Shown: positions 12,035 through 20,850, counted from the stretch's first letter. The stretch is 64,000 bases of DNA from CAWCWN01 sp963799245 (GCA_963799245.1 CAWCWN010000007.1:62001-126000); one strand, 5' to 3'. The notes: generated by a model not told the origin, from the letters alone. Made by a program: numbers and translations.

Positions 12035-13687
12035 ATGTCAACATCGCTGATCGATCGCACCCCCTGCGCGTACGACTACCCGTTGCTCATCAAGCATTTG
12101 CTTCACACTCCTCTCGCAACGGCCCCTGCACAGGAGATCGTATATCGGGATAGCAGTCGCTATACCTACCGCACGCTGCACCAACGTATAGGTAGGTTGG
12201 CAAGTGGTCTTAGCGGACTAGGAGTGAGGCCTGGCGATACGGTAGCAGTCATGGATTGGGACAGCCATCGCTATCTGGAGTGCTACTTTGCCATCCCGAT
12301 GATGGGGGCCGTTTTACAGACCGTGAATATACGCCTCTCCCCGGAACAGATTCTTTACACCCTCAATCATGCCAGGGCAGATTTCATCCTGTGCCACAGC
12401 GATTTTTTGCCAATCCTCGACTCCATCCAGGATCGCCTGGAAACGGTGAAAACCCTGGTCGTGTTAAGCGATGGTGGCGGTGATGCCGAACGCCCGCCGT
12501 CTCCCCTTGCCCTTGCGGCCGAGTACGAAGGCCTGCTGGCGAAGAGTACGGTGCACTTCGATTTTCCCGACTTTGATGAGAACACCCGCGCCACGACCTT
12601 CTATACGACAGCTACGACTGGCGATCCGAAAGGAGTCTATTTTAGCCATCGGCAACTGGTGTTGCACACCCTGGCCGTGCTAGGGACGCTGGCAAGTTCC
12701 GTTGCGCATCAGCGCCTCCATCGTGGCGATGTCTACATGCCCATTACTCCGATGTTCCACGTCCATGCGTGGGGATTGCCCTATGTGACAACGGCCATGG
12801 GCATTAAGCAGATCTACCCGGGTCGATACCTTCCGGATATGTTGCTATCCCTGATCAAGCGGGAAAAGGTGACCTTTTCCCACTGTGTGCCGACCATCCT
12901 CCATATGTTACTTACGCATCCGGCGGCCAGCAATGTCGATTTGTCAGGGTGGAAGGTGGTCATAGGTGGTTCAGCCTTGCCAAAGGGCCTGGCGAAGCTG
13001 GCTATGGACAAGGGGATCGATATTTTCGGCGGCTACGGGCTGTCAGAGACTTGTCCGATCTTGTCGCTCGCCCAACTGAAACCCGGCATGACCGAACTGG
13101 GGGCGGACACAGAAATTGCATACCGAACCCGGGCAGGCATACCGATCCAGCTTGTTGATCTGCGTCTCGTTGATGAGCAGATGCATGATGTGCCCCATGA
13201 TGGCAAGGCAAGCGGTGAAGTAGTTGTCCGCGCCCCGTGGCTCACCCAGGGCTACCTCAACGACACGGCCAATTCCGAGCAGCTCTGGCGTGACGGCTAT
13301 CTGCACACCAGGGATATCGGGACGATCGATGCCGAGGGGTATCTTCTCGTCACTGATCGTATGAAAGACGTTATCAAGAGCGGCGGCGAGTGGATTTCTT
13401 CTCTGACGATCGAAGACATCATTTCTCAGCATCCAGGGGTGAGTGAGGTGGCGGTCATTGCCATATCAGATGAGAAATGGGGGGAGCGCCCGCTGGCCTT
13501 GATCGTGTTAAGAGCGGATAGCGTGGGCATGGTCACAGAGGAGCACATCAAGCTCCACGTCAAAGTAAGGGCCGAGCAGGGTGCTATCTCAAAATGGGCG
13601 GTACCAGATGTTCGCTTTGTGGACAACCTGGAGAAGACCAGTGTTGGTAAGCTCGACAAGAAGGTCATGCGCCAGAAGCACAGCTAG
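12035..13687 (+). CDS. Medium/long-chain fatty-acid--CoA ligase (AlkK/FadD-like)
   Basis: AMP-forming acyl-CoA synthetase of 550 residues. The N-terminal domain carries VYRDSSRYTYRTLHQRIGRL; the phosphate loop is TTATTGDPKGVYFSHRQL near residue 188, a variant of TSGTTGxPKG; GGYGLSETCP lies near 332 and the catalytic lysine region KTSVGKLDKK is at the end. The overall pattern matches medium- to long-chain ligases of the AlkK group rather than acetyl-CoA synthetases. AAAGGAG lies 8 nt upstream of the ATG. It is divergent from the CoA-transferase and has its own promoter and a strong inverted repeat after the stop. It should feed acyl-CoA to beta-oxidation. Confidence 0.9.
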   Translation: MSTSLIDRTPCAYDYPLLIKHLLHTPLATAPAQEIVYRDSSRYTYRTLHQRIGRLASGLSGLGVRPGDTVAVMDWDSHRYLECYFAIPMMGAVLQTVNIRLSPEQILYTLNHARADFILCHSDFLPILDSIQDRLETVKTLVVLSDGGGDAERPPSPLALAAEYEGLLAKSTVHFDFPDFDENTRATTFYTTATTGDPKGVYFSHRQLVLHTLAVLGTLASSVAHQRLHRGDVYMPITPMFHVHAWGLPYVTTAMGIKQIYPGRYLPDMLLSLIKREKVTFSHCVPTILHMLLTHPAASNVDLSGWKVVIGGSALPKGLAKLAMDKGIDIFGGYGLSETCPILSLAQLKPGMTELGADTEIAYRTRAGIPIQLVDLRLVDEQMHDVPHDGKASGEVVVRAPWLTQGYLNDTANSEQLWRDGYLHTRDIGTIDAEGYLLVTDRMKDVIKSGGEWISSLTIEDIISQHPGVSEVAVIAISDEKWGERPLALIVLRADSVGMVTEEHIKLHVKVRAEQGAISKWAVPDVRFVDNLEKTSVGKLDKKVMRQKHS

Positions 13688-13712
13688 GAGAACGTGGTAG
13701 AATGGCTCTGTT

Positions 13713-13767
13713 GGAGACCATTCCAAAACGGGGGGAGCTAAGCAACCTCTGTCTTGGAATGGTCTCC
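13713..13767 (+). terminator. Perfect 14-bp inverted repeat after the acyl-CoA ligase
   Basis: GGAGACCATTCCAA (13713-13726) and TTGGAATGGTCTCC (13754-13767) are exact complements, 25 bp after the stop codon. There is no clear U-tract, so it could be a transcript-end stabiliser. Confidence 0.6.
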
Positions 13768-13821
13768 TTAGAAGGTCAACGGGAACTGGACCAGTTTTAG
13801 CCTGAATACTCGGGATACATC

Positions 13822-13875
13822 TGAGATAATCTGATTACAGATTGTGATTGCTTTGTAGTATCTCTATGGTATACA
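13822..13875 (+). promoter_or_regulatory. Weak phased-GTGA promoter candidate
   Basis: TGAGA (13822) and TGTGA (13843) lie -48 and -27 from a TATACA hexamer at 13870; the -16 site is TGTAG and the -59 site is absent. This is only a partial match to the shared architecture. Confidence 0.3.
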
Positions 13876-13999
13876 AGAAGTAGGAAGTGGTAGCTAGCTG
13901 GGGAGCAAGGCAGACCCGAAATGTGCTTCCCGCGATGAACCTCTTGCGCTTTTAGAGAGTTGAGATTGACCGCAAGCCGCCGAAAGGAGGCACAAGCAA

Positions 14000-14302
14000 A
14001 TGAACACTGCAATGCATAACGGAAAACAAATGAGTGCAGGTGTGCGTGCCGCCAACTTGTTCCCTCGTAGCGAACATAAGGAAGAGCAAGCAAAGGCCAA
14101 AACGGAGAAAGCACGCTGGACAAGATACATCCAACAGGAAGCTCTGCATATCGCCTGTAAAACGGAAAGACCACTCGTAATAGGGGCTAAAGAAGCACCC
14201 CTCAAGCAGGTCTCTGAACAGGTTACCAGGCAGGCGCAGGAGGAACTTGATCGGGCTATCCTCCGTCAACGAGCATGGTTGATGCTCGGATCATATGACT
14301 AG
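14000..14302 (+). CDS. Small hypothetical protein, charged helical
   Basis: A 100-residue protein that I do not recognise. It is rich in Lys, Glu, Gln and Arg, has no membrane segment or cysteine, and looks mostly helical, with a basic middle part (KAKTEKARWTRYIQQEALH). AAAGGAGG lies 9 nt before the ATG, which is the best argument that it is translated. It stands alone between the acyl-CoA ligase and the minus-strand hypothetical gene, possibly under a weak phased-GTGA promoter. No function is proposed. Confidence 0.55.
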   Translation: MNTAMHNGKQMSAGVRAANLFPRSEHKEEQAKAKTEKARWTRYIQQEALHIACKTERPLVIGAKEAPLKQVSEQVTRQAQEELDRAILRQRAWLMLGSYD

Positions 14303-14561
14303 GACACCGAGGCGTAGAAATCTCCTGGAGAGGTGCTGTCCTCTCCAATTACTGAAAACGAGCAGCGCGATGCTTTTTCCACTCCCTACTTCAGGCAAAA
14401 TAACCACACCCGATGGTGCGCAGATAGCATAGACGGCCCTCTTCCCGTCGTCCTCATACTCGGAGTCAACGATGGCTTAGACGCCGTGGATACAGTTAGC
14501 GCTACCCTCTTCCTCACGTGGTTTTACTCTAAACGGGACAGAAGCCAGCGCCTGCTCGCTC

Positions 14562-15002
14562 TCAGCCGTCGCCATCACGCTGTTCTTCTTCTGGTATGTG
14601 ACAGGCTCTTTTGCTCAAGCTGAAGAAGTAGTCTTCGATCAAGAGCCAGATGGCCGCTCCAGAAAGTAAGCAGTCATGCAGTGGACTGACTTGACCTATC
14701 TTCCTGAAGGGTGGATCATCCGGGTTGCTGAGAGCGACCAGCGCATGATAAATATTGCCATCTGCGTCCACGCCCCCTACCAATTCATTAGCTGCTGAGG
14801 TAATGAGCGCGCGGATACGCATGTCGGTCAAGTGAGAGGTGTCGACATCGACATCTCTCACTTGACCGACAAAAAGATTCTTCCAGTTGAAGACAAAGCC
14901 CTGCCTATCTATGTTTCCAACATATGTACCGCTGGCATCAGAGATGTGTCCATCCTCATCTACGCTACCAGCAAAAGTACCATTGGCGTGATACACATTC
15001 AT
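14562..15002 (-). CDS. Hypothetical protein with G-x-V-D/G-x-I-D beta repeats
   Basis: A 146-residue protein. The first 60 residues contain short repeated beta units (GTFAGSVDEDGHISDASG, then GTYVGNIDRQGFV), as in bacterial '4-fold beta flanking' proteins, followed by a less regular region and a charged end (HIPEEEQRDGDG). No signal peptide. The Shine-Dalgarno is weak, but a phased-GTGA promoter lies about 75 bp upstream (15077-15141), which supports a real gene. The coding sequence contains a near-perfect inverted repeat (14823-14870). Function unknown. Confidence 0.5.
   Translation of the reverse strand: MNVYHANGTFAGSVDEDGHISDASGTYVGNIDRQGFVFNWKNLFVGQVRDVDVDTSHLTDMRIRALITSAANELVGGVDADGNIYHALVALSNPDDPPFRKIGQVSPLHDCLLSGAAIWLLIEDYFFSLSKRACHIPEEEQRDGDG
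14823..14870. repeat. Long inverted repeat inside a coding sequence
   Basis: GTCGGTCAAGTGAGAG (14823-14838) is exactly complementary to CTCTCACTTGACCGAC (14855-14870), and the pairing continues inward for 7 more bp after one mismatch. It falls inside the 146-residue hypothetical gene. Confidence 0.7.
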
Positions 15003-15076
15003 GGAGGATGCCCTTTCTCTTTTACTCCTAATTTTTAGGAACAGAACTTTTCAGCCTTTTCACTCCAGTCAAATAG

Positions 15077-15141
15077 AGCGAACACGCCATAGCTTACAAA
15101 AGAATCACATGGCATGAGAAGAAAGTCACGGATACTTCAAA
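15077..15141 (-). promoter_or_regulatory. Phased-GTGA promoter candidate of the beta-repeat protein
   Basis: Minus-strand sites TTTGA (-59), CGTGA (-48, plus 15126-15130), TGTGA (-27, plus 15105-15109) and TGTAA (-16). The -10 is a poor TTCGCT (plus 15077-15082). Confidence 0.42.
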
Positions 15142-15309
15142 TACTATCGGGGATGATCTTTCCTCTACCCTACCGCTATATTCATTATATCCGCCGAGAA
15201 CAAAAAGAGTCTCTATTGCTGCAGAAGCATGTCATCATACAGGTAAAAAGGGGGGGCGACAGGATGACTATTAAGACAGGCTTGGAAGGCGGATAGGACT
15301 CATTGGTGA

Positions 15310-15352
15310 GCAGACCCTGCGGCAGCTGGGATCCAGCTGCCGCAGGGTCTGC
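15310..15352 (-). terminator. Perfect 20-bp hairpin downstream of the Fe-S protein gene
   Basis: The 20 bases at 15310-15329 are exactly complementary to 15333-15352, with a 3-nt loop (GAT). It lies 78 bp beyond the stop of the FadF-like gene. No U-run follows on the minus strand. The rest of 15003-15429 holds the promoter above and no gene that I can support. Confidence 0.65.
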
Positions 15353-15429
15353 GCGGCGGTCGTGCCTCGTCAAAGGTGCATCCCCTTGTCGCATGCAAGC
15401 TTTTGCTTTTGACTGCTCAATAACTTGTG

Positions 15430-17547
15430 TTATTTGGCCTCCAGGGCGCGCGCGATAATCTCGGCGATATCCTCCACCTTGATCTTCTCTTCCGCCTCGA
15501 CGCCCGTAATGCCATCCTCGAACATGGTGATGCAGAAGGGGCAGGCGGCCGCCAGCACTTCGGCCTGCGTCTCCAGGGCTTCGTTGACGCGCACCTGGTT
15601 GATCCGTTTGCCAATCTTCTCCTCCATAAAGGCGCGCCCGCCGCCGCCGCCACAGCAGAAGCTCTTGTTGCGGTGGCGGCGCATCTCAGTCACCCCGTCT
15701 TGATTGAGGCCGCTGAGCACGCGCCGTGGCTCATCGTAGACATCGTTGTAGCGTCCCATGTAGCAGGGGTCATGATAGGTCAGCTTGCGCCGATCAAAGC
15801 CGTGGGGCAAGCTGAGCTTGCCTGAGGCGATCAGCGCGTCGATGTAGACGGAGTGGTGCACGATGTCGTAGCTGCCCCCCAGCTGCGGGTACTCGTTCTT
15901 GATCGTGTTGAAGCAGTGCGCACAGCCCGTCACGATCGTGCGTGCTTTGCTCGCTGCCGCCCCTGGCGCGTGTCCCTGCTGCCCATTGCTGCCATCAGCT
16001 TGATTGAAGTTGTAGCCGTTCAAGGTCTCAATATTCTGCTGCGCCTGCATCTGCCAGAGGTACTCGTTGCCGATGCGGCGAGCCGGGTCGCCCGTGCAGG
16101 TTTCCTCGGGACCCAGAATCGCAAAGTCGACGTGGGCGGCCTGCAGCACCTTGACGACCGCGCTGGACACCTTCTTGTTGCGATCATCGAACGAGCCCAT
16201 GCAGCCTACCCAGTAGAGGATCTCGGCCTGCGGATGCTCGGACAGGAGGGGCACGCCCAGCTTGGCCGCCCACGCGGCGCGCTGGTCGTTGCTGAACTCC
16301 CAGGGATTGCCATTGCGCTCAATGTTGTTGAAGACTGAGGTGACCTCGTGGGGGAAATCACTCTCCTCCATGACCAGGTAGCGGCGCATATCCACGATCT
16401 TGGGTACATGCTCGATCGCCACCGGGCAGATCTCCATACAGGCCATGCAGGTGGTACAGGCCCATAAGGCATCGTTGGAGATAATGCCGCCCACCATCGG
16501 CTCGTGATGGGCCGCGCGCTCCTCCTGGGTCTCGTCGGCTTTGAAGCCTGCCACCCCGAACTTGGAATAGATCGAATCCTTGCCCAGGACCTCGCCGCTG
16601 CGCACAAAGAGGGCTTCCTTGACCCCCAGGATGATCTCCTTGGGGAAAAGCGGCTTGTCGGTGTTGGAGGCCGGACAGACGAGGTTGCAGCGGCCGCATT
16701 CGGTGCAGGCGTAGCCGTCGAGCAACTGCTTCCAGCTGAACTGCTCGGCCTTGGAGACGCCGTAATCTTCCCGCTCTTCGATGTTCTCCACCAGGGGCAA
16801 GGTCCCCTTTGGTTTGTAGCTGCGCAAGAAGACATTGAAGGGGGTGGCCATCAGGTGCAGGTGCTTGGAGCGTGGCAGGTAGATCAGGAAGGCGAGCACC
16901 GTGAGGATGTGCAGCCACCAGAAGACGCGATACAAGATGACGTCGGCCTGGGTGCCCTGCGGCAGCAGCGAGCCGAAGAAGGCGCCGATCGGGGTCCAGG
17001 CGGCGCCCATGCTGGCCGCATACTCGAAGGTTTCCACCAGCAGCAGTGTGACGATGACAGCCAGAATCAAGCCCAGGATGATGTAGCCATCCCAGGGCCC
17101 ATGCAGGAAGCTGGTCAGCTGGCGCGGGTGGAGCACGGCGCGCCGGTACGCGAAATACAGCAAGGCCAGCAGCACAAAGATGACAAAGACATCCAGCAGC
17201 GTGGCAAAGACGCGACTCTCGCCGATGAATGGCAAAGAGCCATTAAAGGCGCCCAGCATCAGGTTGAGCAGCCCGAACTGGATGATGATAAAGCCCCAGA
17301 AGGTGAAAAAGTGGGCAATGCCGGGCAGGGGATCGCGCAGGACACCGCTCTGACCGAGCACGACCTTGCAGAATTCGCCGATGCGGTTGCCGATGTGATC
17401 GCTGCGGTCCTCTGGCCGTGCTTTGCTGAGCAGGGTAATCAGGCGACCTGTGCGGACGCCGAAGAGAACCAGTGCTGCCAGGAAGATCAGCACGAAGATG
17501 ACGGTACCGATCCAACCGCCGGTGGGTGAGATCGCAGGGGGAGTCAT
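15430..17547 (-). CDS. HdrD/FadF-like membrane iron-sulfur oxidoreductase
   Basis: A 705-residue fusion. The first 240 residues hold about five to six membrane helices of a NarI/HdrE-type cytochrome b-like domain; then a double [4Fe-4S] domain (CTECGRCNLVCP near 280 and CTTCMACMEICP near 365); then two CCG (cysteine-rich) domains ending in CCGGGGGRAFM near 655. This layout matches FadF/EtfQO-like proteins proposed to pass electrons from electron-transfer flavoprotein and acyl-CoA dehydrogenases to menaquinone. AAGGAGG lies 6 nt before the ATG. It follows hbd and pgk on the same strand, so it is probably the last gene of that operon and links beta-oxidation to respiration. ETF coupling is inferred. 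Confidence 0.88.
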   Translation of the reverse strand: MTPPAISPTGGWIGTVIFVLIFLAALVLFGVRTGRLITLLSKARPEDRSDHIGNRIGEFCKVVLGQSGVLRDPLPGIAHFFTFWGFIIIQFGLLNLMLGAFNGSLPFIGESRVFATLLDVFVIFVLLALLYFAYRRAVLHPRQLTSFLHGPWDGYIILGLILAVIVTLLLVETFEYAASMGAAWTPIGAFFGSLLPQGTQADVILYRVFWWLHILTVLAFLIYLPRSKHLHLMATPFNVFLRSYKPKGTLPLVENIEEREDYGVSKAEQFSWKQLLDGYACTECGRCNLVCPASNTDKPLFPKEIILGVKEALFVRSGEVLGKDSIYSKFGVAGFKADETQEERAAHHEPMVGGIISNDALWACTTCMACMEICPVAIEHVPKIVDMRRYLVMEESDFPHEVTSVFNNIERNGNPWEFSNDQRAAWAAKLGVPLLSEHPQAEILYWVGCMGSFDDRNKKVSSAVVKVLQAAHVDFAILGPEETCTGDPARRIGNEYLWQMQAQQNIETLNGYNFNQADGSNGQQGHAPGAAASKARTIVTGCAHCFNTIKNEYPQLGGSYDIVHHSVYIDALIASGKLSLPHGFDRRKLTYHDPCYMGRYNDVYDEPRRVLSGLNQDGVTEMRRHRNKSFCCGGGGGRAFMEEKIGKRINQVRVNEALETQAEVLAAACPFCITMFEDGITGVEAEEKIKVEDIAEIIARALEAK

Positions 17548-17751
17548 AGGAACCTCCTTTGCTGACTAATCGTACTTGAGTGCCTCATTCCCCTGGCGCA
17601 TCATTGCTGGGAGAGAGCAAACAACGGACCAATGGAACCGGACTCACACAGACTCCCGGCTGATGAGTCCAGTGAGGAGAGCAAGGACTGGCCATGCTTT
17701 CCTCACTCACGACACAGGCGCAAACTGCCGCACGCTCCTCATATGCAGGAG

Positions 17752-18609
17752 TTAGTAGTCATAGAACCCCTTGCCGCTCTTCTTGCCGAGCATGCCGGCA
17801 TTCACCATCCGGCGCAGCAGCGGAGGAGGCGCGTAGAGCGGGTCCTTATACTCGTTGTAGATCGCCTCGGCTGCCCACATGGTTGTATCGAGACCGATAT
17901 AGTCAAGTAAGGTGAAGGGCCCCATGGGGTAGCCACAACCAAGCTTCATGGCTGTATCGATATCCTCCCGTGTCGCCATGCCGTTCTCGAGCATGCGGAT
18001 GGCCTCCAGCAAATAGGGGATCAGCAGGAAGTTGACGATGAAGCCGGCCGTATCTTTGGCGATGACGGCCGTCTTACCCAGGGAGACGGCAAATTGGCGG
18101 ACCTCCTCAATGGTCTCTGCGGAAGTCGAGATCGTTTTGACGATCTCCACCAGCTTCATCGTGGGCACGGGATTGAAAAAGTGGAGCCCACAGACCTTCC
18201 CGGGGCGCCTGGTCACGGCTCCCATCTGGGTGATATTAAGCGAAGAGGTGTTGCTGAGAATCAAGGCGTCGGGCCGCAGAATGCGGTCGAGTGCGGGGAA
18301 GAGACGTAGCTTTTCTTCCATCTGTTCAACGACGGACTCGATGACCAGGTCACAGTCGGCAAACTCTTCGAGATCGAGCGTGCCACGCAGGTGTGCGCGG
18401 TTCTCATCGGCCTGTTCCCGTGACATTTTGCCTTTGCTGACCAGGCTATCCCAGGCGCCATAGATGCGTGCGAGGCCCTTATCCAGCAATTCCTGGTTGA
18501 CCTCACGCACGATCGTGGGGTAGCCCGCCTGGGCACAGGTTTGTGCGATGCCGCCGCCCATCAGCCCGCAGCCGACAACGCCTACTTTCCTCGGTGTGAA
18601 TGGTGTCAT
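17752..18609 (-). CDS. hbd: 3-hydroxybutyryl-CoA dehydrogenase
   Basis: A 285-residue NAD(P)-dependent dehydrogenase, normal length. The N-terminal Rossmann motif is VGVVGCGLMGGGIAQ, followed by the acyl-CoA dehydrogenase signature around GLHFFNPVPTMKLVEIV (catalytic His in HFFNP) and the C-terminal dimer helices ending GKKSGKGFYDY. It interconverts acetoacetyl-CoA and 3-hydroxybutyryl-CoA. Start taken at the ATG at 18609; an in-frame GTG at 18633 would add eight residues that do not look family-like. It sits 66 bp after pgk. Role could be beta-oxidation or supply of polyhydroxyalkanoate precursors; two phasin-like proteins lie about 30 kb away. Confidence 0.93.
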   Translation of the reverse strand: MTPFTPRKVGVVGCGLMGGGIAQTCAQAGYPTIVREVNQELLDKGLARIYGAWDSLVSKGKMSREQADENRAHLRGTLDLEEFADCDLVIESVVEQMEEKLRLFPALDRILRPDALILSNTSSLNITQMGAVTRRPGKVCGLHFFNPVPTMKLVEIVKTISTSAETIEEVRQFAVSLGKTAVIAKDTAGFIVNFLLIPYLLEAIRMLENGMATREDIDTAMKLGCGYPMGPFTLLDYIGLDTTMWAAEAIYNEYKDPLYAPPPLLRRMVNAGMLGKKSGKGFYDY

Positions 18610-18675
18610 GGTTTCTAGCCCTTTCTCAAGCACGAGACAGATGTCCCGTGCTCATCTAGCCGCATGGAATGTTCA

Positions 18676-19872
18676 TCATTCCTTCTCCTGGAGTGCTGCC
18701 ACCCCTGGCAGGGTGCGCCCTTCCAGGAACTCTAATGACGCGCCGCCACCGGTTGAGACATGCGACATCTTGTCGGCCGCACCTGCTTGCTCAACGGCTG
18801 CCGCTGAATCACCTCCACCAATGATCGTGGTGGCGCCGGCTCTGGTACGCTCGGCCAGGGCCGCGATGATCGCATCGGTCCCTCGCGCAAAGGCCGGCCA
18901 TTCTGCGACGCCAAGCGTGCCGTTAAAGACAATCGTCTGTGCGTCAGCCAGGGCTTGTTGGAAAGCAGCCATGGTTTGAGGGCCAATGTCCATAATCCGC
19001 CAGCCGGGTTCGACCTGCTTGCTGGCAACGAGCCTGGTATCCGCCCCGGCTTCAAAGCGATCAGCGACGACAACATCAACGGGGAGGAGCAGTTCCAATC
19101 CTCGTTGACGCGCTTTGGTCATCAGATCGCGAGCCGTCTCAACCTTGCTCTCCTCAAAGAGCGAGTCGCCGATTTCGTCGCCTTGCGCCTTGAGGAAGGT
19201 ATTGGCCATACCTCCACCGATCAGGAGTGTATCAACCATGCCGATCAGTCGCTCCAGGACCATGATCTTGTCGGAGACTTTCGCGCCGCCAACGATGGAG
19301 ACAAAGGGCCGGCGCGGATGTTCCAGGGCTGATCCCAGGTAGTTGATCTCTTTCTCCATCAGGAAGCCGGCCACACCCGGGAGAACGTGGGTGACACCTT
19401 CCGTCGAGGCATGGGCGCGGTGGGCAGAGCCAAAGGCATCGTTGACATAGACGTCAGCGAGAGAGGCCAGCTGCCGGGCGAACGCAGCATCGTTCTTCTC
19501 CTCTTCCTTATGGAAACGGAGGTTCTCAAGCATGAGGACCTGTCCTGGCCGTAGCGCCTGTGCTTGAGCCTCGACCTGCGGGCCAATACAATCTGGCGCC
19601 ATCTGCACGGTTCTGCCCAGCAGGTCACTCAGGCGTTGCGCCGCCGGGGCCAGGCTATATTGCGTATTCACCTCTCCCTTCGGTCGCCCAAGATGTGACA
19701 TAAGGATGACAGCCGCTCCTTTATCCAGTAGGGAACGTATGGTGGGAAGCGCTGCGCGAATGCGCGTATCGTCGGTAATGTGCCGCTGAGCATCCATCGG
19801 CACATTGAAATCGACGCGCACCAAGACACGTTTGTCTGCAACATCGATATCACGAATGGTTTTTTTGTTCAT
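18676..19872 (-). CDS. pgk: Phosphoglycerate kinase
   Basis: A 398-residue PGK with complete two-domain length. Visible motifs are RVDFNVPMD near residue 20, SHLGRPKGE near 60, GGAKVSDKI near 195, and the ATP-binding GGGDSAAAVEQAG near 350. Catalyses 1,3-bisphosphoglycerate + ADP to 3-phosphoglycerate + ATP. Usually encoded after gap; here only a C-terminal gap scar remains immediately upstream (20 bp), while a phased-GTGA promoter at 20218-20282 is kept. hbd and the FadF-like gene follow on the same strand. Confidence 0.96.
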   Translation of the reverse strand: MNKKTIRDIDVADKRVLVRVDFNVPMDAQRHITDDTRIRAALPTIRSLLDKGAAVILMSHLGRPKGEVNTQYSLAPAAQRLSDLLGRTVQMAPDCIGPQVEAQAQALRPGQVLMLENLRFHKEEEKNDAAFARQLASLADVYVNDAFGSAHRAHASTEGVTHVLPGVAGFLMEKEINYLGSALEHPRRPFVSIVGGAKVSDKIMVLERLIGMVDTLLIGGGMANTFLKAQGDEIGDSLFEESKVETARDLMTKARQRGLELLLPVDVVVADRFEAGADTRLVASKQVEPGWRIMDIGPQTMAAFQQALADAQTIVFNGTLGVAEWPAFARGTDAIIAALAERTRAGATTIIGGGDSAAAVEQAGAADKMSHVSTGGGASLEFLEGRTLPGVAALQEKE

Positions 19873-19892
19873 ACCCCTCGTTTCCTATCAAA

Positions 19893-20079
19893 CTAGAAAC
19901 CTTTAGCGGCGATGAAGGCCGCGAGGTCAGCGACGCGAACAGAGTAGCCCCACTCGTTGTCGTACCAGGCGAGGACCTTGACCATGTTCCCACCCGCGAC
20001 CATCGTCGAGAGCCAGCGACGATCAAGGAATGAGCATCTCCCCGCAGGTCGGACGAGACCGGCGGCTCCTCGCCTGAAT
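19893..20079 (-). pseudogene. gap: C-terminal scar of glyceraldehyde-3-phosphate dehydrogenase
   Basis: The last 37 codons read LSTMVAGGNMVKVLAWYDNE and WGYSVRVADLAAFIAAKGF, an unmistakable GAPDH end. Immediately upstream, in another frame, is EEPPVSSDLRGDAHSLIV, the preceding GAPDH segment, so a frameshift lies near 20010-20025. Everything upstream of about 20080 (the NAD domain and catalytic cysteine) is missing. The remnant ends 20 bp before pgk, the normal gap-pgk order. An intact gap must exist elsewhere if the cell uses glycolysis. It cannot make an active enzyme. Confidence 0.85.
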
Positions 20080-20217
20080 CTCCTCTGGTCTTCACATGGG
20101 TTTGATTCAGCGCAACGAGAGGGGTCGCCGGATTGGCGAAACTCACACCGCCACGGCACAGAGACGCGACTACATAATCCTGGCAAGACAGCTTGGTATT
20201 TACAAGATACCCTGGTA

Positions 20218-20282
20218 TTTATATAGAACCGATGACACGACCAGATCACAAAATGTGAGCTGAGGCACACAGATAGATCACA
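20218..20282 (-). promoter_or_regulatory. Phased-GTGA promoter upstream of the gap scar and pgk
   Basis: Minus-strand TGTGA (-59, plus 20278-20282), TGTGT (-48), TGTGA (-27, plus 20246-20250) and CGTGT (-16), with a TATAAA hexamer (plus 20218-20223). Two sites are exact and two are one-mismatch. Confidence 0.5.
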
Positions 20283-20375
20283 ATCATGCCAGCCGAGCAT
20301 CGCCTGCTCATCTATTTGGGCCTGCGAGCGGCCGTCAGCCACCCGGCCGCTCCTGGCAAGTTGCCGAACTTTTCG

Positions 20376-20837
20376 CTAGAAGGCAGCCTGCACGTCGTGC
20401 GTCACCTGTTCCACCACTTCTCGCACTGCGCGCTCAACCTCCTGGGTAAGGCCAACCCCGGCGCTAAAGTTTTTGCCTTCGATCCCGTATACCACCAGGC
20501 TCGTTGGAAGCTGCCGCAGGGCTCTTGCGAGCCCTAGGGCCTCCGCCACGCCAAAGGCGTGGGTAGATTGCGAGGAAAAGCCTGCCGGTAGGGGCTGGGC
20601 GAGCGCATCGATGCGATAAATGGTCCCAGGGGCTGCCCCGGAGGAAACGGCATCGATGAGGATGACCCTGCCATTGCTCTTCCAGCTTTCCATCAGCGCC
20701 GCGCCATCACTACTGGACTCCCGGACCAGGATATCCGGGATGTTCTTCTCCCTGAGGAGCCGGCCGGCAATCAGCCCGGCAGCATCGTCGCTGCGGTACT
20801 GGTTGCCAATACCGATGATCAGGAGCGGTTGCGGCAT
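20376..20837 (-). CDS. Hydrogenase maturation protease (HyaD/HycI family)
   Basis: A 153-residue endopeptidase that removes the C-terminal peptide of the [NiFe]-hydrogenase large subunit once nickel is inserted. Family marks are the start LLIIGIGNQYRSDDAAGL with the first metal-binding Asp, VILIDAVSSG with the second acidic residue, and STHAFGVAEALGLA with the metal-binding His. The large-subunit gene ends 13 nt upstream, so the protease is the last gene of the hydrogenase operon and its likely target is the product of that gene. Confidence 0.88.
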   Translation of the reverse strand: MPQPLLIIGIGNQYRSDDAAGLIAGRLLREKNIPDILVRESSSDGAALMESWKSNGRVILIDAVSSGAAPGTIYRIDALAQPLPAGFSSQSTHAFGVAEALGLARALRQLPTSLVVYGIEGKNFSAGVGLTQEVERAVREVVEQVTHDVQAAF

Positions 20838-20850
20838 ACGCTTTTCCCCT

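Noticed and set aside
16504..17529. 341-codon plus-strand frame opposite the FadF-like gene
   Set aside because: Gln/Asp/Glu-rich antisense shadow of membrane and cysteine-motif codons.
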